The notes beneath the pieces were generated by a model. It had not been told where the DNA came from, did not search any database, and was given only the letters and a program-made list of their open reading frames with translations. From NCBI GenBank assembly GCA_959347425.1, contig OY365741.1, forward strand, positions 954,501 through 1,018,500: DNA of 64,000 nucleotides, written 5' to 3'. Positions 26,079 through 36,825 of the stretch are shown in pieces (position 1 is the first letter of the stretch; every line of letters starts with the position of its first letter). This DNA is from an uncultured Amylibacter sp. (GTDB taxonomy: Bacteria; Pseudomonadota; Alphaproteobacteria; Rhodobacterales; Rhodobacteraceae). Made by a program: the position numbers and the translations under genes.

Positions 26079-26089
26079 CTAATCGTTAG
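26013..26089. repeat. heptad array, about 11 units
   Basis: Units grade from CCATTCA/TCATTCA types to four TCACTAA and a final TCGTTAG, which overlaps the mreD stop codon (Asn-Asp-stop lies in the array). Confidence 0.85.
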
Positions 26090-26591
26090 AAGCGGGTTTC
26101 TCTATATTAAAAATATAGGTCAGCAAAAACACCACCACTCCGTAGGCAAAAATACTCGCGCCGACATGCCACACCAGTGCGCCCAGCAAAATACGATGGT
26201 CGCCAACCACGGACAAAACCGCTTGCTCTAAAATCACCATCACACAGATAATCCCCGCGATATTCGCCCATTCGGCCGCCACGTTCATATCGCGAAACAC
26301 TCCCAAATTGGAACGCACAACATTAACAGCCAAAACCACCAGCAAGGTCCACAGCCCAAGCGGACGATTCAGCATAATATCGGCAAAGAAAAACGCCACC
26401 GCCACCAGCCAAATCGGGGTATAGCTTGGCTTGCGTATCACCAAGGCGAAAGTCAAAGCCAACATAACATCGCCCGAATTGCCCTGCCCTTTGAAAAAAT
26501 CAAAGGCAATCAGCTGGCTTAAAATCAACACCCCACAGACGAATCCATAGACAAATTGATGCCGCCAAACCCGCACATCTGGCGCCATCAC
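26079..26591 (-). CDS. mreD: rod shape-determining protein MreD
   Basis: An integral inner-membrane partner of MreC in the elongasome. The 170-aa protein is mostly hydrophobic, with about five transmembrane helices, which matches the family (160-180 aa). It has little motif conservation, so the call rests on topology, size and position: it overlaps the mreC stop by 4 bp and follows mreB-mreC. The last residues (Asn-Asp) and the TAG stop are supplied by a heptad array. Confidence 0.88.
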   Translation of the reverse strand: MMAPDVRVWRHQFVYGFVCGVLILSQLIAFDFFKGQGNSGDVMLALTFALVIRKPSYTPIWLVAVAFFFADIMLNRPLGLWTLLVVLAVNVVRSNLGVFRDMNVAAEWANIAGIICVMVILEQAVLSVVGDHRILLGALVWHVGASIFAYGVVVFLLTYIFNIEKPASND

Positions 26592-27472
26592 CGCGCCCCC
26601 GATTGAAACGCGGGGGCGGGCACTATCGGCTGATTCGGCAGGGTAATCTGTTCAACCGAGTTATAGCGAATAATCCGCAAGAACTGCAACCGTTTGTAAT
26701 CGGCCGCCAAATCGGCCCGCAACACTCCGTCCTTATCAATGATAATCTGCCCAATCAGCAAATCGGGCGGAAACACCTGCCCATCGCCAGAGGTAAAAAC
26801 TCTATCCCCCGCCTTAATCTGCCCACGCGATTCAATAAACGACAAGGACGGGTATGCCGAATTATCCCCGGTTAAAATCCCCCGTTGATCCGAGGGTTTG
26901 ATAATAACAGGAATTGCCGAATTGGTATCGGTTAAAAACACAACCCGCGCCGAATGATTGCCCAATCCCGAAATCCGCCCAACCAAACCCAAGCCATCCA
27001 TCGCCGCCCAGCCATCGCGTAACCCATCAAACCGCCCAAGATTGATAATAGCAGATTGCCGAAACGGACTGCCCGAATCGGTTATCAAACGACCCGACAA
27101 ATAGCTGTATTTCGGGCTGACTTTGACCTTGTTCAAATCCAGCAAACGGGCGTTTTCTTGTTCCAACTGCAAGGCCGATTCCCGCCAAGCCTTCATCTGT
27201 TGCAATTCACGCCGTAGGTCTTGGTTTTGCTGATATAATTGCTCATAGGATTGATAATCGCGCACCATCGCAGATATTTTTGTTATCGGCACCAGAGTCC
27301 AAGATAAATTGGTAACAACCCTATCGGCTATGGAGGCACGAAACCGCTCGGCTCGGACATTATCCACCCGCCAAAGGATAAAAAAGCCAAGCAAAATAAC
27401 AATCAGCAAGCCCAAAAGAATACGCCCAAGAACGCGCCCAAAACCTGTTGGTGGATTTTTATGCTGTGCCAA
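26588..27472 (-). CDS. mreC: rod shape-determining protein MreC
   Basis: A periplasmic scaffold protein with one N-terminal transmembrane helix (about 13-31), a coiled coil (YEQLYQQNQDLRRELQQMKAW...LEQENARL, 72-110) and the beta-rich MreC core (GLVGRISGLGNHSARVVFLTDTNSAIPV, GDRVFTSGDGQVFPPDLLIG). 294 aa, normal length. It lies between mreB and mreD in one transcript. Confidence 0.95.
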   Translation of the reverse strand: MAQHKNPPTGFGRVLGRILLGLLIVILLGFFILWRVDNVRAERFRASIADRVVTNLSWTLVPITKISAMVRDYQSYEQLYQQNQDLRRELQQMKAWRESALQLEQENARLLDLNKVKVSPKYSYLSGRLITDSGSPFRQSAIINLGRFDGLRDGWAAMDGLGLVGRISGLGNHSARVVFLTDTNSAIPVIIKPSDQRGILTGDNSAYPSLSFIESRGQIKAGDRVFTSGDGQVFPPDLLIGQIIIDKDGVLRADLAADYKRLQFLRIIRYNSVEQITLPNQPIVPAPAFQSGAR

Positions 27473-27506
27473 GTTTCTGCCCCATCCATCCGCTCACCAA
27501 TAAAGA

Positions 27507-28581
<1,075 letters not shown>

Positions 28582-28707
28582 TCGGGTTATACACGAATTA
28601 TCGGGGGATTGCGACTCTTTTTATGGATTTTTTCGGGGCATGAATAAAAATATAAAAAATCGTGTGGATTCATTATTTGTTAAGGAATTGGCGAATAGGG
28701 TGTGAGT

Positions 28708-29628
28708 ATGATGGACAGAATGCCTTTTTATTTTGATGAATTGCCGCAACCGCCCCTGTTTGGTGGGGTCGGGGCAATGGTGTCTGATGAATCCGCCCGT
28801 GATGATAGTCGCGATGATATGGGGGATGGGGAGGCACCGCATGATAAACCGCATGATAAAATGAAACAAGAGCCGAAACAACCGCCCAAACAAACCTTCA
28901 AACAAGACCTTCTTATAGAGACCCCTCAAAAGCAAAAGAGCCAAAAACCAAAAGACCACAACCGCAACCATCGCCAAAGGTTGCGCAGTCGGTTTATGCG
29001 TGCTGGCAAGCAGGCTTTGCAGGATTATGAGCTGTTAGAGCTGATTATGTTCCGCGCCATTCCCCGCCGTGATATAAAACCTTTGGCGAAAACCCTGCTG
29101 GCAGAGTTCGGCGATTTTAACCGTGTTATCTCCGCGCCGAGCAGTCGCCTATTGGCAATAAAAGGCGTGGGCGAGTCGGTTATCCAAGAATTCCGCATTG
29201 TTACCGCGGCGGCAGAGCGATTGGCACAGGTAGAGGTTTTGAACCGCGATATTTTATCAAATTGGCAAGCGTTGCTGACCTATTGCCATATTGCTATGGC
29301 GCATAAGGAAAATGAAGAGTTTCGGATTTTGTTTTTGGATAAAAAAGGCAATCTTATCGCCGATGAGGAACAGCAAAAAGGCACGGTTGATCACGTCCCC
29401 GTTTATCGGCGGGAGGTGGTGAAACGTGCCTTAGAATTGAACGCCTGTTCTTTGGTTTTGGTGCATAATCATCCCTCTGGCGACCCAAAGCCCAGCGAAG
29501 CCGATACTGAACTAACCCGCCATATTCAAATTGCGTTAAAGACGGTGGGTATTGACGTACACGACCATATTATTATTGGCGCACAAAGCCATGCCAGTTT
29601 ACACGATTTGGGGTTGTTGGATTATTAA
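28708..29628 (+). CDS. radC: RadC family JAB-domain protein
   Basis: A RadC/DUF2466 protein. The JAMM metalloprotease-like motif HNHPSGDPKPSEAD is near residue 251. Upstream of it lies a helix-hairpin-helix region (LLAIKGVGESVIQEF). The function of RadC is unsettled; a role in DNA repair has been questioned. This copy has a long acidic, low-complexity N-terminal extension of about 90 residues (DESARDDSRDDMGDGEAPHD) not typical of the family core. ATG at 28708 is chosen because AGGG lies 7 nt before it. Confidence 0.92.
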   Translation: MMDRMPFYFDELPQPPLFGGVGAMVSDESARDDSRDDMGDGEAPHDKPHDKMKQEPKQPPKQTFKQDLLIETPQKQKSQKPKDHNRNHRQRLRSRFMRAGKQALQDYELLELIMFRAIPRRDIKPLAKTLLAEFGDFNRVISAPSSRLLAIKGVGESVIQEFRIVTAAAERLAQVEVLNRDILSNWQALLTYCHIAMAHKENEEFRILFLDKKGNLIADEEQQKGTVDHVPVYRREVVKRALELNACSLVLVHNHPSGDPKPSEADTELTRHIQIALKTVGIDVHDHIIIGAQSHASLHDLGLLDY

Positions 29629-29629
29629 A

Positions 29630-31906
29630 TCACGCATAACACGCCACATCATTCCCCGCCAAAGCCGCCGCATTCAGCAAATCGCGCGACCGCGCATCGG
29701 GGGTCAATATATGGGCGCGGTTGCCCATCCCCATTAAAATAGGACCAACCTCTAACCCTTGGGCGGCTTTTCGCAATACATTGCTGACCGCCAAAGCCGC
29801 ATCGCCACTGCCGAAAATCAGCACATTGGCAGTCCCTTTTATCCGAGCCGCAGGAAACAGCCGACGGCGCAAGGCACCATCCAGGGCGGTATCCACGTTC
29901 ATCTCTCCCTCATACGAAAAATCCAAATCCATCGCGTCCAGCATCTGCACGGCTTGGCGCAAAACCCCGCCCGTCTGGGTGTTAAGATTGCCGAACTGCG
30001 AAGACGCACACAAGGCAACCACAGGCTCCACCCCGAAACGGCGGGCATGGCGGGCGGCAGCAATCACACATCCCACCACTTGATCTGGCGTGGGTTGCAT
30101 ATTTAACTGGGTATCCCCGACAAAAATCGGCCCCGACTCCATGATATTCAATGACAGAGCGCCAATCGGCGATAACCCCTGCCGTGCCAAAATCTGGCGG
30201 ACATATTTTAAATGCCAATGATACTGCCCATAGGTGCCACAAATCATGCTATCAGCCTCGCCCCGATGAACCATAACCGCGCTAATCGCCGTGGTATTCG
30301 TGCGAATAATCGCGCGAGCGGTATCGGGGGTGACGCCTCGGCGTTTCATAATCTCATAATAACTGTTCCAATAATCAAAATACCTTGCGTCCTTTTCGGG
30401 ATTTACAATCTCAAAACGCGCGGTTACATCCATCGGCAGGCCCAGCTTTTGGCATCTCTCCTCTATCACCTTCGGGCGACCAACCAAAATTGGAATATCG
30501 CAGGTTTCCTCTAACATAGTATAGGCAGAACGCAGAACGCGGCGGTCTTCGCCCTCGGCAAAAACAATACGGCGAACCGAACGCCTGGCCGCCTCAAATA
30601 CCGGACGCATCAGCATGGCGGATTTATTCGTCATGGCTTCAAGGTTGTTTTTATACTCCTCTATATCCAGTGGAGCTTTCGCCACACCCGATTCCATCGC
30701 CGCCTGCGCCACAGCACCCGCCACAACGCAGAGCAAACGCGGGTCAAACGCTTTTGGAATCAGGTAATTCGGACCATAGGTCAAATCCTCATCATTATAC
30801 GCCTCTGCCGCGACGGCATCGGTTGCCTCCCGCGCCAGCGCCGCAATCGCATGGATACAGGCAACCTGCATTTCTTCGTTAATCGTGGTCGCGCCAACAT
30901 CCAAGGCACCGCGAAAGATAAAGGGGAAACACAGAACGTTATTGACTTGGTTTGGATAGTCCGACCGCCCCGTGGCAATAATCGCATCAGGGGCGACTTT
31001 TTTCGCCGCCTCTGGCATGATTTCTGGCGTGGGGTTGGCAAGGGCAAAGATAATCGGGCGTTTTGCCATCTTTTTAACCATTGCAGGGGTCAGGATAGCA
31101 GGCCCCGATAATCCCAAAAACATATCCGCGGAGTCTATTATTTGGTCTAGGCTGGTTAAATCGCTATCTTGGGCAAAGGCGGCTTTTTGGCTGTTTTGCG
31201 GGTCGCGTTTTTTGGTAATCAAACCACCGCTATCACACAGCCAGATATTTTTACGCTGTATTCCCAGTTTTAACAGCATATTCAAACAGGCTATCCCAGC
31301 CGCGCCCGCTCCTACTGACGCGATTTTAATCGCTTTGGGGCTTTTGCCCGCCAAGGCAATGGCGTTTAGGGCGGCGGCGGCAACAACAATCGCGGTGCCG
31401 TGCTGGTCATCGTGAAACACGGGGATGTTCATGTGTTTGCGGCAATAATCCTCGACAATAAAGCAATCGGGGGCTTTGATATCTTCCAGGTTAATCGCGC
31501 CGAAAGTGGGCTCTAGGCGGACGATAGATTCGGCGAGTTTTTGTGGGTCGGCTTCGTTTATTTCGATATCAAAACAGTTTATGTGGGCGAATTTTTTGAA
31601 CAAAACCGCCTTGCCCTCCATCACGGGTTTGGAGGCGAGCGCGCCGATATTGCCCAATCCCAGCACAGCCGTGCCGTTGGTGATAACCCCGACCAGATTG
31701 CTACGGGCGGTGAAACGCGCCGCGTCTTGGGGGTTGTTTTTTATTTCCACACAAGCCTCTGCCACGCCTGGGCTGTACGCCAGAGCCAAGTCCAATTGGT
31801 TGCCCATAGGCTTTGTCGCGCGGATTTCGAGTTTTCCGGGTTGGGGGAATTCGTGGTAATCAAGGGCGGCTTGGCGCGCCTTGGCTTTGTAGATGTCGTC
31901 GCTCAT
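29630..31906 (-). CDS. maeB: NADP-dependent malic enzyme with phosphotransacetylase-like domain
   Basis: It decarboxylates malate to pyruvate with NADP+. The 758-aa two-domain architecture is the MaeB/TME type. The malic enzyme part (1-~430) has LALAYSPGVAEAC, FHDDQHGTAIVVAAA and VGAGAAGIACLNMLL. The C-terminal part (~430-758) is phosphate-acetyltransferase-like (VFAEGEDRRVLRSA, GTANVLIFGSGDAALAVSNVLRKA) and is thought to be regulatory, not catalytic. It is tail-to-tail with radC, 1 bp apart. Confidence 0.96.
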   Translation of the reverse strand: MSDDIYKAKARQAALDYHEFPQPGKLEIRATKPMGNQLDLALAYSPGVAEACVEIKNNPQDAARFTARSNLVGVITNGTAVLGLGNIGALASKPVMEGKAVLFKKFAHINCFDIEINEADPQKLAESIVRLEPTFGAINLEDIKAPDCFIVEDYCRKHMNIPVFHDDQHGTAIVVAAAALNAIALAGKSPKAIKIASVGAGAAGIACLNMLLKLGIQRKNIWLCDSGGLITKKRDPQNSQKAAFAQDSDLTSLDQIIDSADMFLGLSGPAILTPAMVKKMAKRPIIFALANPTPEIMPEAAKKVAPDAIIATGRSDYPNQVNNVLCFPFIFRGALDVGATTINEEMQVACIHAIAALAREATDAVAAEAYNDEDLTYGPNYLIPKAFDPRLLCVVAGAVAQAAMESGVAKAPLDIEEYKNNLEAMTNKSAMLMRPVFEAARRSVRRIVFAEGEDRRVLRSAYTMLEETCDIPILVGRPKVIEERCQKLGLPMDVTARFEIVNPEKDARYFDYWNSYYEIMKRRGVTPDTARAIIRTNTTAISAVMVHRGEADSMICGTYGQYHWHLKYVRQILARQGLSPIGALSLNIMESGPIFVGDTQLNMQPTPDQVVGCVIAAARHARRFGVEPVVALCASSQFGNLNTQTGGVLRQAVQMLDAMDLDFSYEGEMNVDTALDGALRRRLFPAARIKGTANVLIFGSGDAALAVSNVLRKAAQGLEVGPILMGMGNRAHILTPDARSRDLLNAAALAGNDVACYA

Positions 31907-31918
31907 TTTGTTTCCTTA

Positions 31919-32023
31919 TTTAACGATTAACGATTAACTATAACGATTAACGGGGAATTGTCAAATGAATGGTGAGTTATGAATTGTGAATTATGAATGG
32001 TGAATGGTGAATTTTTTAGGAAA
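31919..32023. repeat. heptad array, TTAACGA then TGAATGG/TGAATTA units
   Basis: Tandem TTAACGA units are followed by about seven TGAATxx-type units in 7-bp register (31975-32023). Here the array lies at the 5' side of maeB, not after a stop codon. Confidence 0.8.
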
Positions 32024-32074
32024 TGTGGAAAAGCGTTTGACTTTAGGTGGGTTTTAGTTAAAAGTCGTCATGTA

Positions 32075-32219
32075 TTTCGCAATACAACACTTGATAGTGA
32101 CCAGCTAACCACAAGGTTAGTCGGGTCACCACCGAATATAATAATCATTCCATAGGCGGACTCCGTCTGTGGAAATGGTGAATAAGTGGAAACTTTACTA
32201 TCAAGTATGTGTTGCGAAA
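32075..32219. repeat. 145-bp inverted-repeat element (MITE-like or structured RNA)
   Basis: Left arm 32075-32098 and right arm 32197-32219 are imperfect inverted repeats of 23-24 bp (TTTCGCAAYA.../...TGTTGCGAAA, both containing CTTGATAGT in the same sense). Inside are two smaller hairpins: CTAACC/GGTTAG near 32105-32120, and CCATAGGCGG/CCGTCTGTGG near 32151-32172. No ORF is inside. Confidence 0.6.
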
Positions 32220-32268
32220 GGCCCGGCGTTGGTCGGGTTTAATCATAACCTAACTTGGAGTAAATCCT

Positions 32269-32868
32269 ATGAAAAACAAAACAATAAAAACACTGGCTTA
32301 CCTATTGGCAGGGCTATCGCTATCTGCTTGTGCGGGGGCGGGGGCGGACGAAACGGCTACCACGGGCGAGGCAGGCGAAGCGATTACGGTAGATGATTTG
32401 GAAGCCGTGGAAACCCCCTTAAGTACGAATGGTGTCGGATACAACTTTCTGTCTTCTTCTTCACAATCTTGGACAGGGGGTTGCTTGGGGAATTGCGTAG
32501 CATTTTACCCTGATGTCATTGGTATAACTCCGCTTGCAGATAATACTGGGACAGCGACTTATAGCGGGTCAGTTCATGTACAATTTAACAATCGGCTTGG
32601 CACTACAACTGACCGAGTAACAGATGCTACATTTAAGGTTAATTTTGATGAAAACGAGATATTATATGACGGCACTATTGGCAACCTTGCATTACAAATA
32701 AGAGCTGATTTTACTCCGCGTGGTTTAATAACTGGAACGTTAAGTTTAGACCGAAATGATAGCTATTTATTAGGTGTTATAGGTCAAACAGAAATGGCGG
32801 GGGCTTTTACAACTCGTACCACTTCAGACGTAGGTTTTGCTGGTGGCTTTACAGCCTCACGTGATTAA
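32269..32868 (+). CDS. lipoprotein with TbpB-like beta-barrel C-terminus, possible Slam substrate
   Basis: A 199-aa secreted lipoprotein. The signal peptide ends in a lipobox LSAC (Cys21), followed by a flexible Gly/Ala/Glu-rich linker. Residues ~85-199 are beta-strand rich and end GAFTTRTTSDVGFAGGFTASRD. Such a small barrel with alternating Gly/Phe strands resembles the C-terminal barrels of transferrin-binding-protein-B-like proteins that Slam translocators export. A Slam homologue is encoded at 38926-40242. The ligand is unknown. The gene lies alone in an AT-rich insert between maeB and the formate dehydrogenase cluster. Confidence 0.65.
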   Translation: MKNKTIKTLAYLLAGLSLSACAGAGADETATTGEAGEAITVDDLEAVETPLSTNGVGYNFLSSSSQSWTGGCLGNCVAFYPDVIGITPLADNTGTATYSGSVHVQFNNRLGTTTDRVTDATFKVNFDENEILYDGTIGNLALQIRADFTPRGLITGTLSLDRNDSYLLGVIGQTEMAGAFTTRTTSDVGFAGGFTASRD

Positions 32869-32878
32869 AAACTGAACT

Positions 32879-33472
32879 TTATTTTGCACAACTAAAAAGG
32901 TGTTCATAAACAGAATCAAATGTAATTTTTTCTGATTTGTGCATTTCCTCGTAAAGCCCTTTTAAAGCCCTCCAGTAATCTTCTGATACACTATATTTTC
33001 CAAAAAGTCGCTCGTGAGCATCATAGTTTATTATACCCATATCAACTAATTTATGCAAAAAAGAGTCATTATTAAATTGAGTATAATCTTCATCACCTAT
33101 TACTAAGTTTTTTAATACCCTATTATCTTTATAATTATCGCCTAAAAGACTAACCAGCGTTTTCTTGCTAAAAACTTGCATATCTTGAGACAGCAGAACT
33201 TTTAAAAAATCGCTTAATAGCCTATCATAGTAATTGCCTGATTCTAAATTTTTAAGCTCCCTCTCAATAAAAACTAATTTTATATAGATATTATAAAAAT
33301 CCACTATTATTCCCCATGCTTTGTTGGCTATAGGATTCAAACCAATCATTGCAATTAATGCGCCCAGAATCGCAAAATAGGGCATTTCAGAATTAAAAAG
33401 TATCCAAAAACCGCCAATAATTAAAACAGCAGAATTTCTATTTTTATCTAATAAAAATTTAAGTACAGGCAT
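32879..33472 (-). CDS. membrane protein of unknown function, 197 aa
   Basis: This protein is unrecognised. Two hydrophobic helices lie near the N-terminus (about 15-28 and 32-55), followed by a ~140-residue cytoplasmic domain rich in Leu, Lys, Asp and Asn with helical character (YDRLLSDFLKVLLSQD, LHKLVDMGIINYDAHERLFGKYSVSEDYWRALKGLYEEM). It is very AT-rich compared with neighbours and convergent with the lipoprotein gene, ending 10 bp from its stop. The composition and the flanking heptad arrays point to horizontal gain. Confidence 0.65.
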   Translation of the reverse strand: MPVLKFLLDKNRNSAVLIIGGFWILFNSEMPYFAILGALIAMIGLNPIANKAWGIIVDFYNIYIKLVFIERELKNLESGNYYDRLLSDFLKVLLSQDMQVFSKKTLVSLLGDNYKDNRVLKNLVIGDEDYTQFNNDSFLHKLVDMGIINYDAHERLFGKYSVSEDYWRALKGLYEEMHKSEKITFDSVYEHLFSCAK

Positions 33473-33607
33473 TTTTCTTTTCCTTTTCGGTTTAGTTTTT
33501 AGGCAACCTAAAAGATTGCAGATTTATTATTACATAATATAAAGACGATGCCAAAGCAAGAGCAATAGTTGCATTTTTGATACATAATATTGCAAAGATA
33601 TAAAAAA

Positions 33608-33649
33608 TCACTAGCAACTAGCAACTAATAACTAATAACTAACAACTAA
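33608..33649. repeat. heptad array, 6 units CAACTAA/TAACTAA type
   Basis: TCACTAG, CAACTAG, CAACTAA, two TAACTAA and CAACTAA in register, overlapping the fdsA stop codon at 33639. Confidence 0.85.
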
Positions 33650-36386
33650 AAATACGGCAAGCCGAAAACTTAAACTCTGGAATCTTACCATAAGGGTCCA
33701 GCTTGGGATTCGTCAAAATATTCGCCGCCGCCTCAACATAGGCAAAGGGCAAAAACACCATATCCTCCGACACGCCTCTATCCACCCGCGCCATCACTTC
33801 AATCCGTCCGCGCCGTGTTTCAATCGCTATCATCTCACCCGCAGACACGCCCAATTTGCGCAAAGTCGCGGGATGCAGGGACGCATTCGCCTCTGGCTCT
33901 GCCCAATCCAAAACCGACGCTCGGCGAGTCATAGACCCCGTATGCCAATGTTCCAACTGGCGACCCGTGGTTAAAATCATCGGATAATCGTCATCTGGCA
34001 CTTCGGCAGGCGGGCTGAGACCAGCAGGGGTGAATAACGCCCGCCCGTCGGGTCGAGGGAACGCATCGCCAAACACAATCGGCTGTCCAGGGTCATCGGG
34101 GGAATTGGACGGATAAGTCACCGCACCCTTCTCCAATCGCTCCCACGTGATATTATCCAGCGATGGCATGCCTTTTTTCATCTCTTCAAACACCTGTTTG
34201 GGATGGGTATAATCCCAAGCTAAACCCAACCGATTCGCCAGCTCCGTGGTAATCCACCAGTCTTCGCGCGCCTGCCCCGGGGGTTTTATGGCGGCGCGAC
34301 CCATTTGCACTTGGCGATTTGTATTGGTGACCGTGCCGTTCTTTTCCGCCCAAGCCGTGGCGGGGAAAATAACATCGGCATAGTTCGCGGTTTCAGTCAG
34401 GAAAATATCCTGCACCACCAAAATATCCAGCTTTGCCAGCGCATCGCGAGCGTGGGAGACATCAGGGTCAGACATCGCGGGGTTTTCCCCCAAGATATAC
34501 ATACCTTTGATTTCATCGTTATGAATTGCCTCTATAATCTCAACCACCGTTAAACCTTTCTCAGCCGAGAAATCCCCCGTTCCCCAAATATCGGTAAAGG
34601 CAGAACGCACTCCGTCATCCTCCACCGATTGATAATCGGGCAGGAACATCGGAATGAGGCCAGCATCGCTCGCCCCTTGCACATTATTCTGCCCGCGTAG
34701 GGGATGCAAGCCCGCGCCACTACGCCCGGTTTGCCCGCACATCAAGGCAAGCGATATCAAGCACCGCGCGTTATCCGTGCCGTGGATATGTTGCGAGACT
34801 CCCATTCCCCAGAAAATCATCGCCGCCTTTGCCCCAGCATAAACACGGGCAACCTCGCGAATCGTATCGGCTGGAATACCGCACAGGGGCGACATAGCCT
34901 CTGGCGTGAAACCCGCCAAATGCGCACACATAGCGTCCCAGTTTTCGGTCATTCGCCCGATATAATCGGTATCGTATAATTTTTCTTCCACAATCACATT
35001 CATAATCGCGTTTAACAGGGCAACATCCGTCCCCGGGCGAAACTGCAACATCCAATCGGCATGACGGCGCAATCCCGTGCCACGCGGATCCATCACAATT
35101 AATTTCCCGCCGCGTTTGACGAATTGTTTGAAATAAGTCGCCGCCACGGGGTGATTTTCGGTCGGGTTCGCGCCAATGACTATGGCAACATCGGAGTTTT
35201 CAATTTCATTAAAGGTGGCCGTCACCGCGCCCGAGCCGATATTTTCCAGCAAGGCGGCGACAGAGGACGCATGGCAGAGCCGCGTGCAATGATCGACATT
35301 ATTATGCCCAAACCCTGTGCGGATGAGTTTTTGGAACAAATATGCCTCTTCATTCGAACATTTGGCAGAGCCAAACCCCGCAATATCACGCCCACGCCCA
35401 CGCATATTATCGGCGGCGTAATCAAGCGCTTCATCCCAGCTTGCTTCCCTAAAATGAGTCATAGGGTTGGCGGGATCTACATTCAATCCTTTCGCGGGTG
35501 CATCATCGCGGCGAATCAGCGGTTTTGTCAAACGATGCGGGTGATTGACGTAATCAAAGCCAAACCGCCCTTTGACACACAAACGGTTTTGATTGGAGGG
35601 ACCATCCGCACCCTCTACCCATTTGATTTCGTTATCTTTCACATGAAACGACAACTGGCAGCCAACCCCGCAATAGGGGCAGATACTGTCTATCTTTTCA
35701 TCAAACTGTGCCAAATCGCCCGATTGATTATTATCCAAAGCTTTCGCGGGCATCAGCGCACCCGTCGGGCAGGCTTGGACACATTCCCCGCAGGCAACGC
35801 AACTGGAATCGCCCATCGGGTCATCAAAATCAAAAGTAATCTTGGCATCACGCCCGCGATTCGCCATACCTATAACATCATTAACTTGGACATCGCGGCA
35901 GGCTCGCACACATAAATTGCAATGAATACAAGCATCCAGATTAACCGACATCGCCAAATGGGAGGCATCTAGCAAAGGCACGCGGAGTTTTTCCACGGCA
36001 GGAAAACGGCTGGTGGATAGGTTTTGTGCCTCCGCCATTTGCCAGAAATGACTGGAAGAATCATGCGCGGTTTGTTTCGGCGGTTGATCGGCAATCAGCA
36101 TTTCCATCACTAACGAACGCGATTTTTCCGCCCGTGCGGTGTTTGTTTTAACCACCATACCTTCGCCAGCCTTGCGGATGCAGGAGGCGGCCAGCACCCG
36201 CTCGCCGTCAATTTCCACCATACAGGCACGACAATTACCATCCCCGCGATAGGACACCGCGTCCTTATAGCACAGATGCGGAATGGTTGTGCCACTGCGT
36301 TTCGCCACCTGCCAAATGGTTTCATCGGGCGTGGCGGATACGGTTTTGCCGTCCAGTGTGAAGGTTATCTTTTTTTCATCGGTCAT
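33639..36386 (-). CDS. fdsA: formate dehydrogenase alpha (molybdopterin) subunit
   Basis: The catalytic subunit of a soluble NAD+-dependent formate dehydrogenase. The 915-aa chain shows an N-terminal [2Fe-2S] domain (Cys39, 52, 55, 69), two [4Fe-4S] ferredoxin-type clusters (Cys153/156/159/163 and Cys196/199/202/206), a further [4Fe-4S] site (Cys236/239/243/270) and the bis-MGD active site DHCTRLCH with Cys371 in place of selenocysteine. It oxidises formate to CO2, supplying NADH and removing C1 units such as those from demethylation. It is downstream of fdsB with two small genes between. The last codons lie in a heptad array. Confidence 0.95.
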   Translation of the reverse strand: MTDEKKITFTLDGKTVSATPDETIWQVAKRSGTTIPHLCYKDAVSYRGDGNCRACMVEIDGERVLAASCIRKAGEGMVVKTNTARAEKSRSLVMEMLIADQPPKQTAHDSSSHFWQMAEAQNLSTSRFPAVEKLRVPLLDASHLAMSVNLDACIHCNLCVRACRDVQVNDVIGMANRGRDAKITFDFDDPMGDSSCVACGECVQACPTGALMPAKALDNNQSGDLAQFDEKIDSICPYCGVGCQLSFHVKDNEIKWVEGADGPSNQNRLCVKGRFGFDYVNHPHRLTKPLIRRDDAPAKGLNVDPANPMTHFREASWDEALDYAADNMRGRGRDIAGFGSAKCSNEEAYLFQKLIRTGFGHNNVDHCTRLCHASSVAALLENIGSGAVTATFNEIENSDVAIVIGANPTENHPVAATYFKQFVKRGGKLIVMDPRGTGLRRHADWMLQFRPGTDVALLNAIMNVIVEEKLYDTDYIGRMTENWDAMCAHLAGFTPEAMSPLCGIPADTIREVARVYAGAKAAMIFWGMGVSQHIHGTDNARCLISLALMCGQTGRSGAGLHPLRGQNNVQGASDAGLIPMFLPDYQSVEDDGVRSAFTDIWGTGDFSAEKGLTVVEIIEAIHNDEIKGMYILGENPAMSDPDVSHARDALAKLDILVVQDIFLTETANYADVIFPATAWAEKNGTVTNTNRQVQMGRAAIKPPGQAREDWWITTELANRLGLAWDYTHPKQVFEEMKKGMPSLDNITWERLEKGAVTYPSNSPDDPGQPIVFGDAFPRPDGRALFTPAGLSPPAEVPDDDYPMILTTGRQLEHWHTGSMTRRASVLDWAEPEANASLHPATLRKLGVSAGEMIAIETRRGRIEVMARVDRGVSEDMVFLPFAYVEAAANILTNPKLDPYGKIPEFKFSACRIFSC

Positions 36387-36401
36387 TGGTTTGTTCCTAT
36401 A

Positions 36402-36794
36402 TTATCTATGCTGGTCAATCAAGATTTGATTGCCGTCAGGGTCTTTTAAAGTAAGGCTGGCCGGACCTGTGCCATCGGCAGCTTCGGAGTCCAGCACGAG
36501 CCCTGCTGATTTTAATCGGGCTTGTATATCGCGCACATCCATAAAGGATTGTGTTTCTTTTGCATCTTGATCCCAGCCCGGATTAAAAGTTATAATATTG
36601 CCTTCAAACATCCCTTGGAAAAGCCCAATAATATGGTCGCCATTTTTCAAGATTTGCCAGCCATTGTCGGGGTCTCCACCCATCGTTATAAACCCAAGCT
36701 TTTCGTAAAAAGCCCGACTACGTGCCAAATCCTTTACCGCAAGGCTGATTGAAAACGCGCCCAAAGGCATCTTATCTGTTGTCTTATCTGTCAT
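36402..36794 (-). CDS. VOC-family (glyoxalase-like) protein
   Basis: A 130-aa protein of the vicinal-oxygen-chelate superfamily ([26 protein letters not shown] and [17 protein letters not shown] are its N- and C-terminal half-signatures). These are small metal-binding dioxygenase, lyase or binding proteins. Substrate unknown. It sits inside the formate dehydrogenase cluster, 15 bp before fdsA and 31 bp after the next small gene, so it is probably co-transcribed. Confidence 0.85.
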   Translation of the reverse strand: MTDKTTDKMPLGAFSISLAVKDLARSRAFYEKLGFITMGGDPDNGWQILKNGDHIIGLFQGMFEGNIITFNPGWDQDAKETQSFMDVRDIQARLKSAGLVLDSEAADGTGPASLTLKDPDGNQILIDQHR

Positions 36795-36825
36795 TGATTT
36801 TTCCTATTTTTTGCGATTATTGGCA

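Larger units (their letters stand above)
31907..32268. other. 362-bp intergenic region between maeB and the lipoprotein gene
   Basis: It contains a heptad array (31919-32023) and an inverted-repeat element (32075-32219). No gene is seen. The ATG at 32269 is preceded by GGAG. Confidence 0.8.

Noticed and set aside
26013..26089. Heptad arrays considered as a CRISPR array.
   Set aside because: The repeat unit is 7 bp with no spacers, and no cas genes are nearby.
35124..35915. 263-codon plus-strand open frame.
   Set aside because: It lies entirely antisense to fdsA, whose cysteine motifs are intact in the minus frame; composition is that of a shadow frame.
36150..36386. Possible selenocysteine formate dehydrogenase.
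   Set aside because: The active site reads DHCTRLCH with Cys371; there is no in-frame TGA in the gene.
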